Assembly (NCBI RefSeq): GCF_000376565.1
Contig: NZ_BARG01000069.1
Span: forward strand, 1-64,000
From: Streptomyces hokutonensis
GTDB lineage: Bacteria > Actinomycetota > Actinomycetes > Streptomycetales > Streptomycetaceae
DNA length: 64,000 bases
Direction: 5' to 3'
Part shown: positions 7,822-16,310 of the stretch, one piece after another
Layout: each line of letters opens with the position of its first letter
How positions within the stretch are numbered: position 1 is the first letter of the stretch
Position numbers and translations under genes: made by a program
Notes under the pieces: model-generated
What the model was told of the DNA's origin: nothing
Database searches by the model: none
What the model saw: the letters and a program-made list of their open reading frames with translations, nothing else

Positions 7822-9315
7822 TCAGTAGCCGTCCGCGTCCTCGTCGCCGTCCTCCGGCCCCCGCACGCCCAGCAGCCGACGCGTCAACTGGTCGCGGTCG
7901 GAAAGGAGTTCGTCGAGGGCGCTACGCAGGTCGGACGGTTCCGTGTGCGGGGACTCGCGTTCGGCCGCGATCAGTACGGACCGTCGTACGAGTTCCTTCG
8001 TGAAGGACGCCGTCGTGCCCTCCGTGCGGGACACCACCTCGTCGGCGACTTCCTTGCCGAAGTCGAGCCCGGCGCCGTAGAGGTCGAGGAGTCGGGCGCG
8101 GCCCTGGGCGTCGGGGAGGGGGATCTCCACGGCGAGGTCGACGCGGCCTGGGCGCTGGATGAGGGCCGGTTCGAGGAGGTCGGCGCGGTTGGTGGTGAGG
8201 AGGAAGGCCACGTCGGCGTCGTCGCCGAGGCCGTCCATCTCGTTCAACACCTGGAAGAGCAGAGGCTGTTCGCCGCCGCCGTGGTCGCGCGCCTCGGCGA
8301 TCAGGTCGCAGTCCTCCAGGACGACCAGCGCGGGCTGGAGCATCCGGGCCAGGGCGCAGGCGGGGCCGATGGCGTCGATGCCGGTCCCTGCGAGGACGAC
8401 GACCGTGAACTGCGGGAGGTGGGAGAGGAGATAGCGGATCGTGTGGGTCTTGCCGGTGCCGGGCGGGCCGTAGAGGAGGAGGCCGCGGCGCAGGTGTTGG
8501 CCGGCGGCGCGGAGTTGCTCGCGGCGGCGGGCGACGCCGACGACCTGGCGCTCGACGCGCTCCAGCAGGCCCTCGGGGAGCACGATGTCGTCCCGGGTCA
8601 GGGCGGGGCGGCGGTGGAAGCGGAACGGGCCCAGGCCGTGGCCGAACTGGGAGCCCTCGAAGGAGAGCACCTGCCCCTGGAAGATGTTGTGCTCGCGCAC
8701 CAGCCGGTCGATCTCGGCGAGCAGCCGGTCCGCGAACTCCTTGTCCTGCGCGAGGACTTCGATCTCGACCTTGTTGCGCCCGTACTCGTCGGCCGGGCCG
8801 CGCAGCAGCACCGCGAACCGGTTCTCGCCCTCCGCACCGAGGTAGAACCCGCAGGAGACACAGGCGAGTTCCTCGTCCGGCGAGATGGGCAGGTGCGCGT
8901 AGTCGACGGCGCCGATCGTGAACCGGTCGTAGCGGTCGGCCGCTTCGAGGATGTCGCCGAGGGTCAGCTCGCCGTGGTGCTGCGCACCGCGCATGCCGAC
9001 CAGCTCGTACGACCGCCCGCCCCCGGCGAACCAGCGCTCCAGGGCGAGATGCACGTTCGGCAGGTCGTACGGCGGATACGCGGCCTTGACCACGGGCCGG
9101 TCGGCGGGCGCGGTGCCGAGGTGGTCGCGCAGCCGCTTGGAGAGGTTGCGGGCGGCCTCGTCCTCCTTGCGCCTGGGGCGGGCCACCGCCGTGAGGAACT
9201 CGTAGAAGAGTTCGTTGACCTGCTCCAGCGAGAGCGACGAGGGCTCCCGGTCCGCGCCGTGCCGTCGTTCGTACTCCTCGGAGCTCATGATCTCCAGTCC
9301 GCCCGATTCCCCCAT
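7822..9315 (-). CDS. AAA-family ATPase
   Basis: 497 residues. The classical AAA module occupies the C-terminal half: Walker A GPPGTGKTHT, Walker B LVVLEDCDLIAEA, sensor TTNRADLLEPALIQRPGRVD with the arginine finger. The N-terminal half has no family I can name; it contains a CxxC-like pair in ELACVSCGFYLG and ends at a segment RDDIVLPEGLLERVERQV that precedes AAA modules of the BCS1/spastin type. An open frame extends upstream, but GGAGG five bases before the ATG at 9315 fixes the start. Probably a protein-remodelling enzyme; the substrate is unknown and neighbours give no hint. Confidence 0.8.
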   Translation of the reverse strand: MGESGGLEIMSSEEYERRHGADREPSSLSLEQVNELFYEFLTAVARPRRKEDEAARNLSKRLRDHLGTAPADRPVVKAAYPPYDLPNVHLALERWFAGGGRSYELVGMRGAQHHGELTLGDILEAADRYDRFTIGAVDYAHLPISPDEELACVSCGFYLGAEGENRFAVLLRGPADEYGRNKVEIEVLAQDKEFADRLLAEIDRLVREHNIFQGQVLSFEGSQFGHGLGPFRFHRRPALTRDDIVLPEGLLERVERQVVGVARRREQLRAAGQHLRRGLLLYGPPGTGKTHTIRYLLSHLPQFTVVVLAGTGIDAIGPACALARMLQPALVVLEDCDLIAEARDHGGGEQPLLFQVLNEMDGLGDDADVAFLLTTNRADLLEPALIQRPGRVDLAVEIPLPDAQGRARLLDLYGAGLDFGKEVADEVVSRTEGTTASFTKELVRRSVLIAAERESPHTEPSDLRSALDELLSDRDQLTRRLLGVRGPEDGDEDADGY

Positions 9316-9454
9316 GCCTGCCTCCGCTTGGTCCGATGGGTCCGACCGGTCACGTCGGGTGTCCCAGCGTGCGGGTGAACAGGGCGGCGGGTCAAAGCAT
9401 TTGGGGTGAATGTCCCCGAAGGGGTGGGTAACGGGCCGCGGGCCGGCGCTCGTC

Positions 9455-9486
9455 CGAGGGGGCGGGTCCCCCGGCCCGCCCCCTCG
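9455..9486. terminator. Hairpin terminator between AAA ATPase and the mycothiol-enzyme-like gene
   Basis: CGAGGGGGCGGG (9455-9466) pairs perfectly with CCCGCCCCCTCG (9475-9486) over an 8-nt loop. It lies 53 bases beyond the stop of the minus-strand gene ending at 9539. No T-run, as is common in Streptomyces. Confidence 0.65.
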
Positions 9487-9538
9487 CTCCCCCGTGTTTC
9501 CCCCGTGGGTCTTCCTCGCGGGTCTCCCTGGGTGCGTC

Positions 9539-10189
9539 TCAGTGGCCGTGCGCCGGTCCCTCGGCGGCCCGCGCGAACCACACGTCGGCCGCCGCCGGGC
9601 GGCCGGTGAGCAGCAGGAGCAGGGCGCCGACCGGGCCGCGGACCTCCTCGCCCGCACCGCGCGCCCACTCGATGTCGGTGGCGACGAGCCGGGCCTCCGG
9701 GAGCGGCCAGGGACGGGGCGGGAAGCGCATCGTCCACACCCGGTCGGCGGCGTCCCGGGCGGCCTCGGGAGGCATCTGCCGCTCCCGGCCGAGCGCGAGG
9801 GCGATGTCCTGGCCGTGGACGAGGATATCGAGGAGCGGTTCGCGGGGTGTGGTCGTGGGGGCGAGACGGCGGGAGCCGATGGTCGAGCGCAGGTTGGCGA
9901 CGATGTCCGCGACCGGCCGCCCGGCCTCCCGTACGGCCGAGTCGTGGATCATCCGGTCGACGCTCCCGCGGGCCCGCGCGAACTCGCGCAGGACGGCGCC
10001 GTACGACATGCGTGCGGCGATGGTCAGATGCGCGGCGACGTCCCGCACCCGCCAGTCGCCACACCGTGTGGGGGTCTCCCACTCCTCCGGGCTCAGCCCG
10101 TCGAGGAGGTCGGCCAGGCTCGCCCGCTCACGGTCCACGATCCGCCAGCGCTCGTCCGTCCCCAGTACGACACCCGGTACGACGCCCAT
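9539..10189 (-). CDS. Maleylpyruvate isomerase / mycothiol-dependent DinB-like enzyme
   Basis: About 216 residues. The fold is recognised from GLSPEEWETPTRCGDWRVRDVAAHLTI followed by DILVHGQDIALALG; these His residues lie where the DinB/MDMPI superfamily binds metal. Members use mycothiol as cofactor for isomerisation, thiol transfer or detoxification; the substrate here is unknown. Start is uncertain: ATG at 10189 has only a weak GGTGA upstream, and an in-frame ATG at 10216 is the alternative. The divergent MarR gene and its operator cluster lie immediately upstream, so this gene is the likely MarR target. Confidence 0.8.
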   Translation of the reverse strand: MGVVPGVVLGTDERWRIVDRERASLADLLDGLSPEEWETPTRCGDWRVRDVAAHLTIAARMSYGAVLREFARARGSVDRMIHDSAVREAGRPVADIVANLRSTIGSRRLAPTTTPREPLLDILVHGQDIALALGRERQMPPEAARDAADRVWTMRFPPRPWPLPEARLVATDIEWARGAGEEVRGPVGALLLLLTGRPAAADVWFARAAEGPAHGH

Positions 10190-10230
10190 GGGAATCACCG
10201 CCCACTGAAGTGACATGCAAGTGGTAAGCT

Positions 10231-10260
10231 TCTCTGACCAAATTAGTCAGAGACTCTGAC
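10231..10260. promoter_or_regulatory. MarR operator cluster
   Basis: TCTCTGAC (10231-10238), GTCAGAGA (10246-10253) and CTCTGAC (10254-10260) form two overlapping perfect inverted repeats: an 8-bp pair around 7 bases and a 7-bp pair around a single A. It lies between divergent genes, just before the marR ribosome site (AAGGAGG, 10268-10274). It fits autoregulation plus control of the divergent gene. Confidence 0.75.
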
Positions 10261-10282
10261 CACTGTCAAGGAGGCGTAGGCC

Positions 10283-10723
10283 ATGGCGGCGGAGAGCGAG
10301 CTCAACACGGGGCTGCTCCTGTTCATCCCGTACAGAGCCCTGGAGAACCGCATCTTCGCAGCGCTCGCCGAGGCCGGGTTCGACGACTTCACGCCCGCCC
10401 AGGCCCGGGTCCTGCAGCGGGTCGGGCCGGACGGGACGCGGCTGACCGAACTGGCCGAGCAGGCGCAGGTCACCAAGCAGACCGCCGGGTTCCTCGTCGA
10501 CCAGCTGGAGAAGGCCGGCTATGTGACACGCGAGCCGGACCCGACCGACCGGCGGGCCCGGCTGATCCGCCTGGCCGAGCGCGCCAGGGCCGCACAGCCC
10601 GTCGCCGCCGCGGTGGTGGCCGAGGTGGAGCGGGAGTGGGAGGAGCACCTCGGCAAGCGCCGCATGAGGCAACTGCGCGAGGCGCTCACGGTGTTGCGGG
10701 AGATCACCGACCCCTGGGCCTGA
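10283..10723 (+). CDS. MarR-family transcriptional regulator
   Basis: 146 residues with the MarR winged helix: LTELAEQAQVTKQTAGFLVDQLEKAGYVTREPDPTDRRARLIRLAERA. AAGGAGG eight bases upstream fixes the start. The operator cluster at 10231-10260 and the divergent mycothiol-dependent enzyme gene suggest a local repressor of a detoxification function. The ligand cannot be read from sequence. Confidence 0.9.
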   Translation: MAAESELNTGLLLFIPYRALENRIFAALAEAGFDDFTPAQARVLQRVGPDGTRLTELAEQAQVTKQTAGFLVDQLEKAGYVTREPDPTDRRARLIRLAERARAAQPVAAAVVAEVEREWEEHLGKRRMRQLREALTVLREITDPWA

Positions 10724-10729
10724 GCGGAG

Positions 10730-11500
10730 TCAGACCATCACGCCCGCCGAGGTCTCCACCTCCAGCAGGGAGGCGCTCTCGCGCTCCTCGTCGAAGGCCT
10801 TGCGTCCGCCGCGCAGGCCGAACAGGCGCTTGGCGAGGGCGATGTAGAGGACCGCGAGTATGTTGAGGACGAGGGTGGCGATCTTCAACCAGCTGATGTG
10901 CTCGGTGAGTTCGTAGATCTCCAGCGGGAGGAACGCGGCGGTCGCGACCACCGTCAGATACTCCGCCCAGCGCTTCGCGTACCAGAGCCCGCCGGCCTCG
11001 ACGAGTTCGATCAGCGCGTACGCCAGCAGCAGTACGGCGACCAGGACCAGCGTGGAGTGCTTGTAGCCGAAGGTCTTCTGGATGGAGCCGACGACCGGCG
11101 AGTGGTCGAGGTCGTAGTGGAAGTGCTTGAAGACCGGGCGGAAGACGTTCAGGTAGTCGTCGAAGAGCCTGCGCACCGAGTCCTGGCTGTTGCTGAACTT
11201 CCACACCGCGGCGGCGACCAGCACGATGAACACCCCGCGCACGGCCCGCTCGATCGCCAGGAACCGCAGGATGAACAGGTCCCGCAGCACCTTCCCGCGC
11301 GGCACCAGCGGGGCGTTCTCGGCGGGCCCGGAGCCGTGCGGTTCGCCGAGTACGAAGTCGCCGCAGCGCAGACAGCGCCAGGCCGTACCGAACTTGGTCT
11401 CGACGCGCAGCCGCTCCCGCAGCACCGTTTCGTCGGGCGCGTACGTCACATGCCCGTGCCGTGCGCAGTGCCGCCGGTCCCAGTCGATCTTCATGCCCAT
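10730..11500 (-). CDS. DUF2127 membrane protein with zinc-ribbon-like N-terminus
   Basis: 256 residues. The first 50 hold HCARHGH and WRCLRCGDFVLG, a possible zinc-binding knuckle. Then come four hydrophobic segments (about residues 80-100, 145-165, 177-195 and 202-222) as in DUF2127 proteins, and a charged cytoplasmic tail. The function of the family is unknown. GGGGGAC before ATG 11500 supports this start over longer frames. It ends seven bases from the convergent MarR gene. Confidence 0.75.
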   Translation of the reverse strand: MGMKIDWDRRHCARHGHVTYAPDETVLRERLRVETKFGTAWRCLRCGDFVLGEPHGSGPAENAPLVPRGKVLRDLFILRFLAIERAVRGVFIVLVAAAVWKFSNSQDSVRRLFDDYLNVFRPVFKHFHYDLDHSPVVGSIQKTFGYKHSTLVLVAVLLLAYALIELVEAGGLWYAKRWAEYLTVVATAAFLPLEIYELTEHISWLKIATLVLNILAVLYIALAKRLFGLRGGRKAFDEERESASLLEVETSAGVMV

Positions 11501-11528
11501 GTCCCCCGTGACTCCCGCCGAACGCGAA

Positions 11529-11566
11529 CGTGCCGTACCGCGCCGGAGTTTTCCGGCACGGCACGG
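11529..11566. terminator. Hairpin in the 11501-11702 gap
   Basis: CGTGCCGT and GCCGGA pair with TCCGGC and ACGGCACG around GTTT, with a 5-nt bulge. It lies just upstream of the DUF2127 start and may end leftward read-through or act in that gene's leader. Confidence 0.4.
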
Positions 11567-11649
11567 CACGCTAGTGCATCCCCCAGAAGGGATGGGAGGT
11601 GGACCGGGCGGCTGAGCGACGGGGGGACACCCAGCCGCCCGGAGTCCAT

Positions 11650-11688
11650 GGGGCGTCCGGACCTTGTTCAGGTGGGTCCGGGCGCCCC
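11650..11688 (-). terminator. Terminator hairpin after dctA
   Basis: GGGGCGTCCGGACC (11650-11663) pairs with GGTCCGGGCGCCCC (11675-11688) with one T-G position. It starts 15 bases past the dctA stop. A second hairpin (CCGGGCGGCTG with CAGCCGCCCGG, about 11611-11642) follows. Confidence 0.65.
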
Positions 11689-11702
11689 GCTCGGGGGGCG
11701 GG

Positions 11703-13082
11703 TCAGGCCTTGGCGAGTTCCTTCTCGCCGCCCTGCTCGGGCACGCCGTCGAGGTGCTCGTCGCCGTCCTCGTCGAGCAACGTCTTCTCGTCGAAGGGCA
11801 GTTCACCCGCGAGCACCCGGTTCACCCGCTCCTTGTCGACCTCGCCGGTCCAGGTGCCGATGAGCAGCGTGGCGACGGCGTTGCCGGCGAAGTTGGTGAC
11901 GGCGCGGGCCTCGCTCATGAAGCGGTCGATGCCGATGATCAGGCCGACACCGTCGACCAGGGCCGGCTTGTGCGACTGCAGACCGCTGGCGAGCACGGCG
12001 ATACCGGAGCCGGAAACCCCTGCCGCACCCTTCGAAGCAACCATCATGAAGAGCAGCAGGCCGATCTGCTGGCCGATGTTCATCGGCTGGTCCATGGCGT
12101 CGGCGATGAACAGCGAGGCCATGGTCAGGTAGATCATCGTGCCGTCGAGGTTGAAGGAGTAGCCGGTCGGCACGGTGATACCGACGACCGGGCGGCTGAC
12201 ACCCAGGTGCTCCATCTTCGCGATGAGCCGCGGCAGCGCGGACTCGGACGAGGAGGTGGAGACGATCAGCAGGAACTCGCGGCCGAGGTACTTCAGCAGC
12301 TGGAACAGGTTGACCTTGGCGACCAGCTTGGTCAGCGTGCCGAGCACGACCACGATGAACAAGAAGCAGGTGACGTAGAAGCCGAGCATGATCGTGCCCA
12401 GCGCCTTGAGCGCGTCCATGCCGGTCTCGCCGATGACGGCGGCCATCGCGCCGAACGCGCCGACGGGCGCGGCCCACATGATCATGCCGAGGATGCGGAA
12501 GACCAGCTTCTGGATGTACTCGACCCCGCGCAGCACCGGCTCGCCGGTCCGGCCCATGGCCTGCAGCGCGAAGCCCGCGAGGAGCGCGATCAGCAGGGTC
12601 TGCAGGACCTGGCCCTCGGTGAAGGCCGACACGAAGGTGGTCGGGATGATCCCGAGCAGGAAGTCGACCGGGCCCTCGGCGGCGGCCTGGGCCTGCGTGT
12701 GTCCGACGCCCTTGACCGCCTCGGTCAGGTGCATGCCGCTGCCCGGGTGGATGATGTTGCCGACGACCAGGCCGATGGCCAGCGCCACGAACGACATCGC
12801 GATGAAGTAGCCGAGCGCGAGTCCGCCGACCTTGCCGACCTGAGCGGCCTTCCGTACGGAGCCGACGCCGAGCACGATCGTGCAGAAGATGATCGGCGAG
12901 ATCATCATCTTGATCAGCGAGACGAAGCCGGTACCGATCGGCTTCAGTTCCTTGGCGAAGTCGGGCGCGATGAACCCGACGGCGATGCCGAGGGCGACCG
13001 CGACGATCACCGCGATGTAGAGGTAGTGGGTACGGTCCCGCTTCGCGGGGGGTGCGGCAGGTGCGGGAGCGGTGCTGGCCAC
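11703..13082 (-). CDS. dctA: C4-dicarboxylate/cation symporter of the DAACS family
   Basis: 459 residues, multi-pass inner-membrane carrier that takes up succinate, fumarate or malate with cations. Family marks: the reentrant-loop serine motif SSSESALP, GYSFNLDGTMIYLTMASLFIA, and GVGLIIGIDRFMSEARAVTNFAGNAVATLL near the end. The longest frame starts at 13115, but AAGGAGG sits six bases before a GTG at 13082, so that start is preferred. It diverges from a CitA/CitB-type two-component system, the usual genetic partner for a dicarboxylate carrier, so induction by extracellular dicarboxylate is likely. Confidence 0.88.
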   Translation of the reverse strand: MASTAPAPAAPPAKRDRTHYLYIAVIVAVALGIAVGFIAPDFAKELKPIGTGFVSLIKMMISPIIFCTIVLGVGSVRKAAQVGKVGGLALGYFIAMSFVALAIGLVVGNIIHPGSGMHLTEAVKGVGHTQAQAAAEGPVDFLLGIIPTTFVSAFTEGQVLQTLLIALLAGFALQAMGRTGEPVLRGVEYIQKLVFRILGMIMWAAPVGAFGAMAAVIGETGMDALKALGTIMLGFYVTCFLFIVVVLGTLTKLVAKVNLFQLLKYLGREFLLIVSTSSSESALPRLIAKMEHLGVSRPVVGITVPTGYSFNLDGTMIYLTMASLFIADAMDQPMNIGQQIGLLLFMMVASKGAAGVSGSGIAVLASGLQSHKPALVDGVGLIIGIDRFMSEARAVTNFAGNAVATLLIGTWTGEVDKERVNRVLAGELPFDEKTLLDEDGDEHLDGVPEQGGEKELAKA

Positions 13083-13282
13083 GGCTGCCCTCCTTGACGA
13101 CGTCGTCGGCATCATCCGGCGTGCGGCTCACGACCGGCGGAATCCCGTTGTGCGGCTCACATCCGGGAAGATCCGGGAGATGGGGGCTCCCAGGGGGTTG
13201 CGGTGACTATCTCCTGGCTTGTGAGGCCGGTCACCCTTACGTTCATTTAGTTCGCGCCATTTCGGAGAGGCACACTGACGAC

Positions 13283-15016
13283 ATGCGCTTCCCGCACATC
13301 CCCCGCCCCCGCAGCCTCGCCGGCCAGCTCTTCGGCATGCAGGCGGTGCTGATAGCGGTCGTCGTCGCCGGGTACGCGCTGTTCACCTACGTCAGCGACC
13401 GCAGCCAGGCCGAGGACGCGGCCGGCCGCCAGGCCACGGCGGTGGCCCGCTCGGTCGCGGACTCCCCGTCGGTGGTCGCGGCGATCGGTACGTCCGACCC
13501 CACCGCGCACCTGGAGACGTACTCCCTGCGCGTCCAGCGCGACACCCAGGTCGACTTCGTCACGATCATGAACCCGCAGGGCATCCGCTGGACCCACCCG
13601 GACAAGAACCAGATCGGCAAGAAGTTCCTCGGCCACATCGGGCCCGCCCTCGACGGCAAGTCCTTCACCGAGACCTACACCGGTACGCTCGGCGCGTCCG
13701 TCCGCGCGGTCACCCCCATCTACGACACCGGGCGCACCCGGATCATCGGCCTGGTCAGCGCCGGCATCCGCGTCGAGGCGATCACCCAGCGGGTGCAGGA
13801 CCAGGTGACGGCCCTCATCGGCGTCGCGGCCGGCGCGCTGGCACTGGGTGCCGTAGGGACGTATGTCATCAACGCCCGCCTCCGCCGCCACACCCACAAC
13901 ATGAACGCCACCGAGCTGAGCCATATGCACGACTACCACCAGGCCGCGCTGCACGCGGTACGGGAAGGACTGCTGATGCTCGACGGGCAGTACCGGGTGG
14001 CGCTCATGAACGACGGCGGCCGCGAACTCCTCGGAGTCAGGGGTGACGTGGTCGGCCGTTCGGTGGCCGACCTGGGCCTGCCCGCACCGCTGACGGGGGC
14101 GCTGCTGTCGTCGGAGGAACGGGTGGACGAGGTGCATCTGACGGCGTCCCGAGTACTGGTGGTCAACACCTCACCGGTGTCGGGCGGCGAGCGCCGGGGA
14201 ACGGTGGTGACCCTCCGGGACGTCACCGAACTCCAGTCCCTCATGGGCGAGTTGGACTCGGAGCGCGGCTTCACGCAGGCGCTGCGGTCACAGGCGCACG
14301 AGGCGGCGAACCGCCTGCACACGGTGGTGTCGTTGATCGAACTCGGCCGGGCGGAGGAGGCGGTGGACTTCGCGACGGCGGAGTTGGAGCTGGCCCAGAC
14401 GCTGACGGACCAGGTGGTCTCGGCGGTCAACGAGCCTGTGCTGGCTGCCCTGTTGCTGGGCAAGACGGCTCAATCCAACGAGCGGGGCGTCGAGTTGGTG
14501 GTGTCCGAGGACAGCGGATTGGACGACGGTCTGTTGCCGGACTCCTTGTCGGCGCGGGACCTGGTGACCATCCTCGGGAACTTGATCGACAACGCGGTGG
14601 ACGCGGCGCAGGGAAGCCTGCGGGCACGGGTCACGGTGACGGCACGCACGGAGGCGGACGCGACGGGCTCCGGCTCCGCGCTGGTGCTGCGGGTCGCGGA
14701 CACGGGGACGGGCGTCGACCCGGCGCACGCGGAGGCGGTCTTCCAGCGCGGCTTCTCGACGAAGCCGGCGGGACCGGGCGGCCGGGGGCTGGGGCTGGCG
14801 TTGGTACGGCAGGCGGTGAACCGGCATGAGGGGACGTTGACGGTGGCCGAGGCGGAGGGAGGCGGGGCGGTGTTCGAGGTGCGGTTGCCGTTGTGGGGCA
14901 CGGAGACGGAGACGGGGACGGGTTCGGGTTCGGGTAGCGGCGAGGGTGGTGTCGGGGCGTCGTCGTCCCGGGGCTCTGCTTCCAGAGGTACGGCTTTCAG
15001 AGGTGACCACTCATGA
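13283..15016 (+). CDS. Sensor histidine kinase of the CitA/DcuS family
   Basis: 577 residues. Order: TM1 (17-38), extracytoplasmic Cache sensor (about 40-170), TM2 (about 175-197), PAS (about 215-320), phosphoacceptor helix with SQAHEAANRLHTV (about 335), N box ILGNLIDNAVD (about 430), G1 ADTGTGVD (about 472), G2 GGRGLGLALV, and a Thr/Gly/Ser-rich tail from about 535. This layout is that of citrate or C4-dicarboxylate sensors. GGAGAGG lies 12 bases before ATG 13283; longer upstream frames are rejected. It overlaps the response regulator by ATGA and diverges from dctA, its probable target. Confidence 0.9.
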   Translation: MRFPHIPRPRSLAGQLFGMQAVLIAVVVAGYALFTYVSDRSQAEDAAGRQATAVARSVADSPSVVAAIGTSDPTAHLETYSLRVQRDTQVDFVTIMNPQGIRWTHPDKNQIGKKFLGHIGPALDGKSFTETYTGTLGASVRAVTPIYDTGRTRIIGLVSAGIRVEAITQRVQDQVTALIGVAAGALALGAVGTYVINARLRRHTHNMNATELSHMHDYHQAALHAVREGLLMLDGQYRVALMNDGGRELLGVRGDVVGRSVADLGLPAPLTGALLSSEERVDEVHLTASRVLVVNTSPVSGGERRGTVVTLRDVTELQSLMGELDSERGFTQALRSQAHEAANRLHTVVSLIELGRAEEAVDFATAELELAQTLTDQVVSAVNEPVLAALLLGKTAQSNERGVELVVSEDSGLDDGLLPDSLSARDLVTILGNLIDNAVDAAQGSLRARVTVTARTEADATGSGSALVLRVADTGTGVDPAHAEAVFQRGFSTKPAGPGGRGLGLALVRQAVNRHEGTLTVAEAEGGGAVFEVRLPLWGTETETGTGSGSGSGEGGVGASSSRGSASRGTAFRGDHS

Positions 15017-15696
15017 CTACGGCCGAGCCGATCCGCGTGCTGATCGTGGAGGACGATCCCGTCGCCGCCGACGCGCATGTGATGTACGTGGGCCGGGTGC
15101 CGGGCTTCGTGGCGGTGGGCAAGGCGCACACGGGGGCGGAGGCGAGACGGGCGCTGGAGCGTACGCAGGTCGACCTGTTGCTACTGGATCTGCATCTGCC
15201 GGATGCGCACGGCTTGCAGCTGGCCAGGTCGTTGCGGGCCGCCGGCTACCACGCGGACGTGATCGCCGTGACGTCGGCGCGGGATCTGGCGGTGGTGCGG
15301 GAGGGGGTCTCGCTGGGGGTCGTCCAGTACGTCCTGAAGCCGTTCACCTTCGCCACGCTGCGGGACCGGCTGGTGCGGTACGCCGAGTTCCACGCGGCGG
15401 CGGGCGAGGCGAGCGGCCAGGACGAGGTCGACCGCGCGCTGGCCGCCCTGCGCGCGCCTTCGCCTGCGGCGCTGCCGAAGGGCTTGAGTGCGCCGACGCT
15501 GGAGAAGGTGACGGTCGCTCTGCGGGACTGCGGGGAGGGGCTCACTGCGGCGGGAGTGGCCGAGGCGGTGGGGATCTCCCGGATCACGGCTCGGCGGTAC
15601 CTGGAGCATTTGGTGGAGGCGGGGAGGGCGGCGCGGAGTCCGCAGTACGGGACTGTGGGGCGGCCCGAGTTGCAGTATCGGTGGGTCAAGGGGTAG
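15013..15696 (+). CDS. Response regulator of the CitB/DcuR family
   Basis: 227 residues. Receiver domain with acidic pair ED (13-15), phosphoacceptor Asp59 in LLLLDLHLPD, Thr87 and Lys109. The C-terminus has the helix-turn-helix LTAAGVAEAVGISRITARRYLEHLVEAG seen in DcuR/DctR/CitB regulators. Start ATG overlaps the kinase stop, so the pair is co-translated. Likely activates dctA. The last 11 bases overlap the convergent membrane-protein gene. Confidence 0.92.
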   Translation: MTTAEPIRVLIVEDDPVAADAHVMYVGRVPGFVAVGKAHTGAEARRALERTQVDLLLLDLHLPDAHGLQLARSLRAAGYHADVIAVTSARDLAVVREGVSLGVVQYVLKPFTFATLRDRLVRYAEFHAAAGEASGQDEVDRALAALRAPSPAALPKGLSAPTLEKVTVALRDCGEGLTAAGVAEAVGISRITARRYLEHLVEAGRAARSPQYGTVGRPELQYRWVKG

Positions 15697-16240
15697 GCGG
15701 GCGGGGCGAGTTGAGCGGTCGCGCATAGCTCAGGACCTGGTGGCCGAGGCCGACGACGGTCAACGCCTCGGCGACGGAGAGGGCGAGCAGGCCGGGTGTC
15801 GTCTGGCCTGCGGCCCAGTAGACGACGAGCCCGGCGAACGGGACGACGCAGAACGCCAGCAGGTCGATGGAGGACTGGATGACCTTGCGGGAGCGCCGGC
15901 GGGTGTCGGAACGGTGGGCGGACTCCCACGCGAACACCTCCTGGGCCTGGGCGAGTTCGGCGAGCCGGGGCCCCAGGTCGTCCCGTACGTACGTCCCGAT
16001 CGCGGAGATCTTCTCGTCGTTCACGACGTAGGTCCAGCCGAGCACGACACACACCGGGGGCAGCGCGAGCAGCATCTCGGACCGCTGGGCCTGGGCGGCG
16101 GCGGCGATGACTGCGGCGACGACGGTGAGGGTGACGTAGAGGAGGTTGTCGCGGAAGCCGATGCGGGTTTTCTGCTCGTCCTTGACGGTTTGGTATTCGG
16201 CGAGGAGTAGTTGGGCTGTGGTGACGTCGCGTTCCGGCAT
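15686..16240 (-). CDS. Four-helix membrane protein divergent from the nucleosidase gene
   Basis: 184 residues, no family I can name with certainty. Predicted membrane segments at about 33-50, 56-73, 124-143 and 149-167, with a charged amphipathic loop (76-120) between the two pairs. The pattern of a short cytoplasmic N-terminus, helical pair and long helix recalls small membrane effectors such as SLATT proteins, but that is only a resemblance. ATG 16240 is preceded by GGGGGAG. Its start is 70 bases from the divergent nucleosidase start, so both may share control and function. Confidence 0.65.
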   Translation of the reverse strand: MPERDVTTAQLLLAEYQTVKDEQKTRIGFRDNLLYVTLTVVAAVIAAAAQAQRSEMLLALPPVCVVLGWTYVVNDEKISAIGTYVRDDLGPRLAELAQAQEVFAWESAHRSDTRRRSRKVIQSSIDLLAFCVVPFAGLVVYWAAGQTTPGLLALSVAEALTVVGLGHQVLSYARPLNSPRPPTP

Positions 16241-16298
16241 TGCCCGGTCTCCCCCCTCATATGGTGTCAACACGCCATCTGCGCAGGCCTCTTGGCAG

Positions 16299-16304
16299 TA
16301 CCTT
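16299..16304 (+). promoter_or_regulatory. -10 element of a probable leaderless nucleosidase mRNA
   Basis: TACCTT ends six bases before the GTG start at 16311 and no ribosome site is present, so transcription probably starts at or next to the start codon. TTGGCA at 16292-16297 is too close to be its -35. Confidence 0.4.
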
Positions 16305-16310
16305 AAGTGA

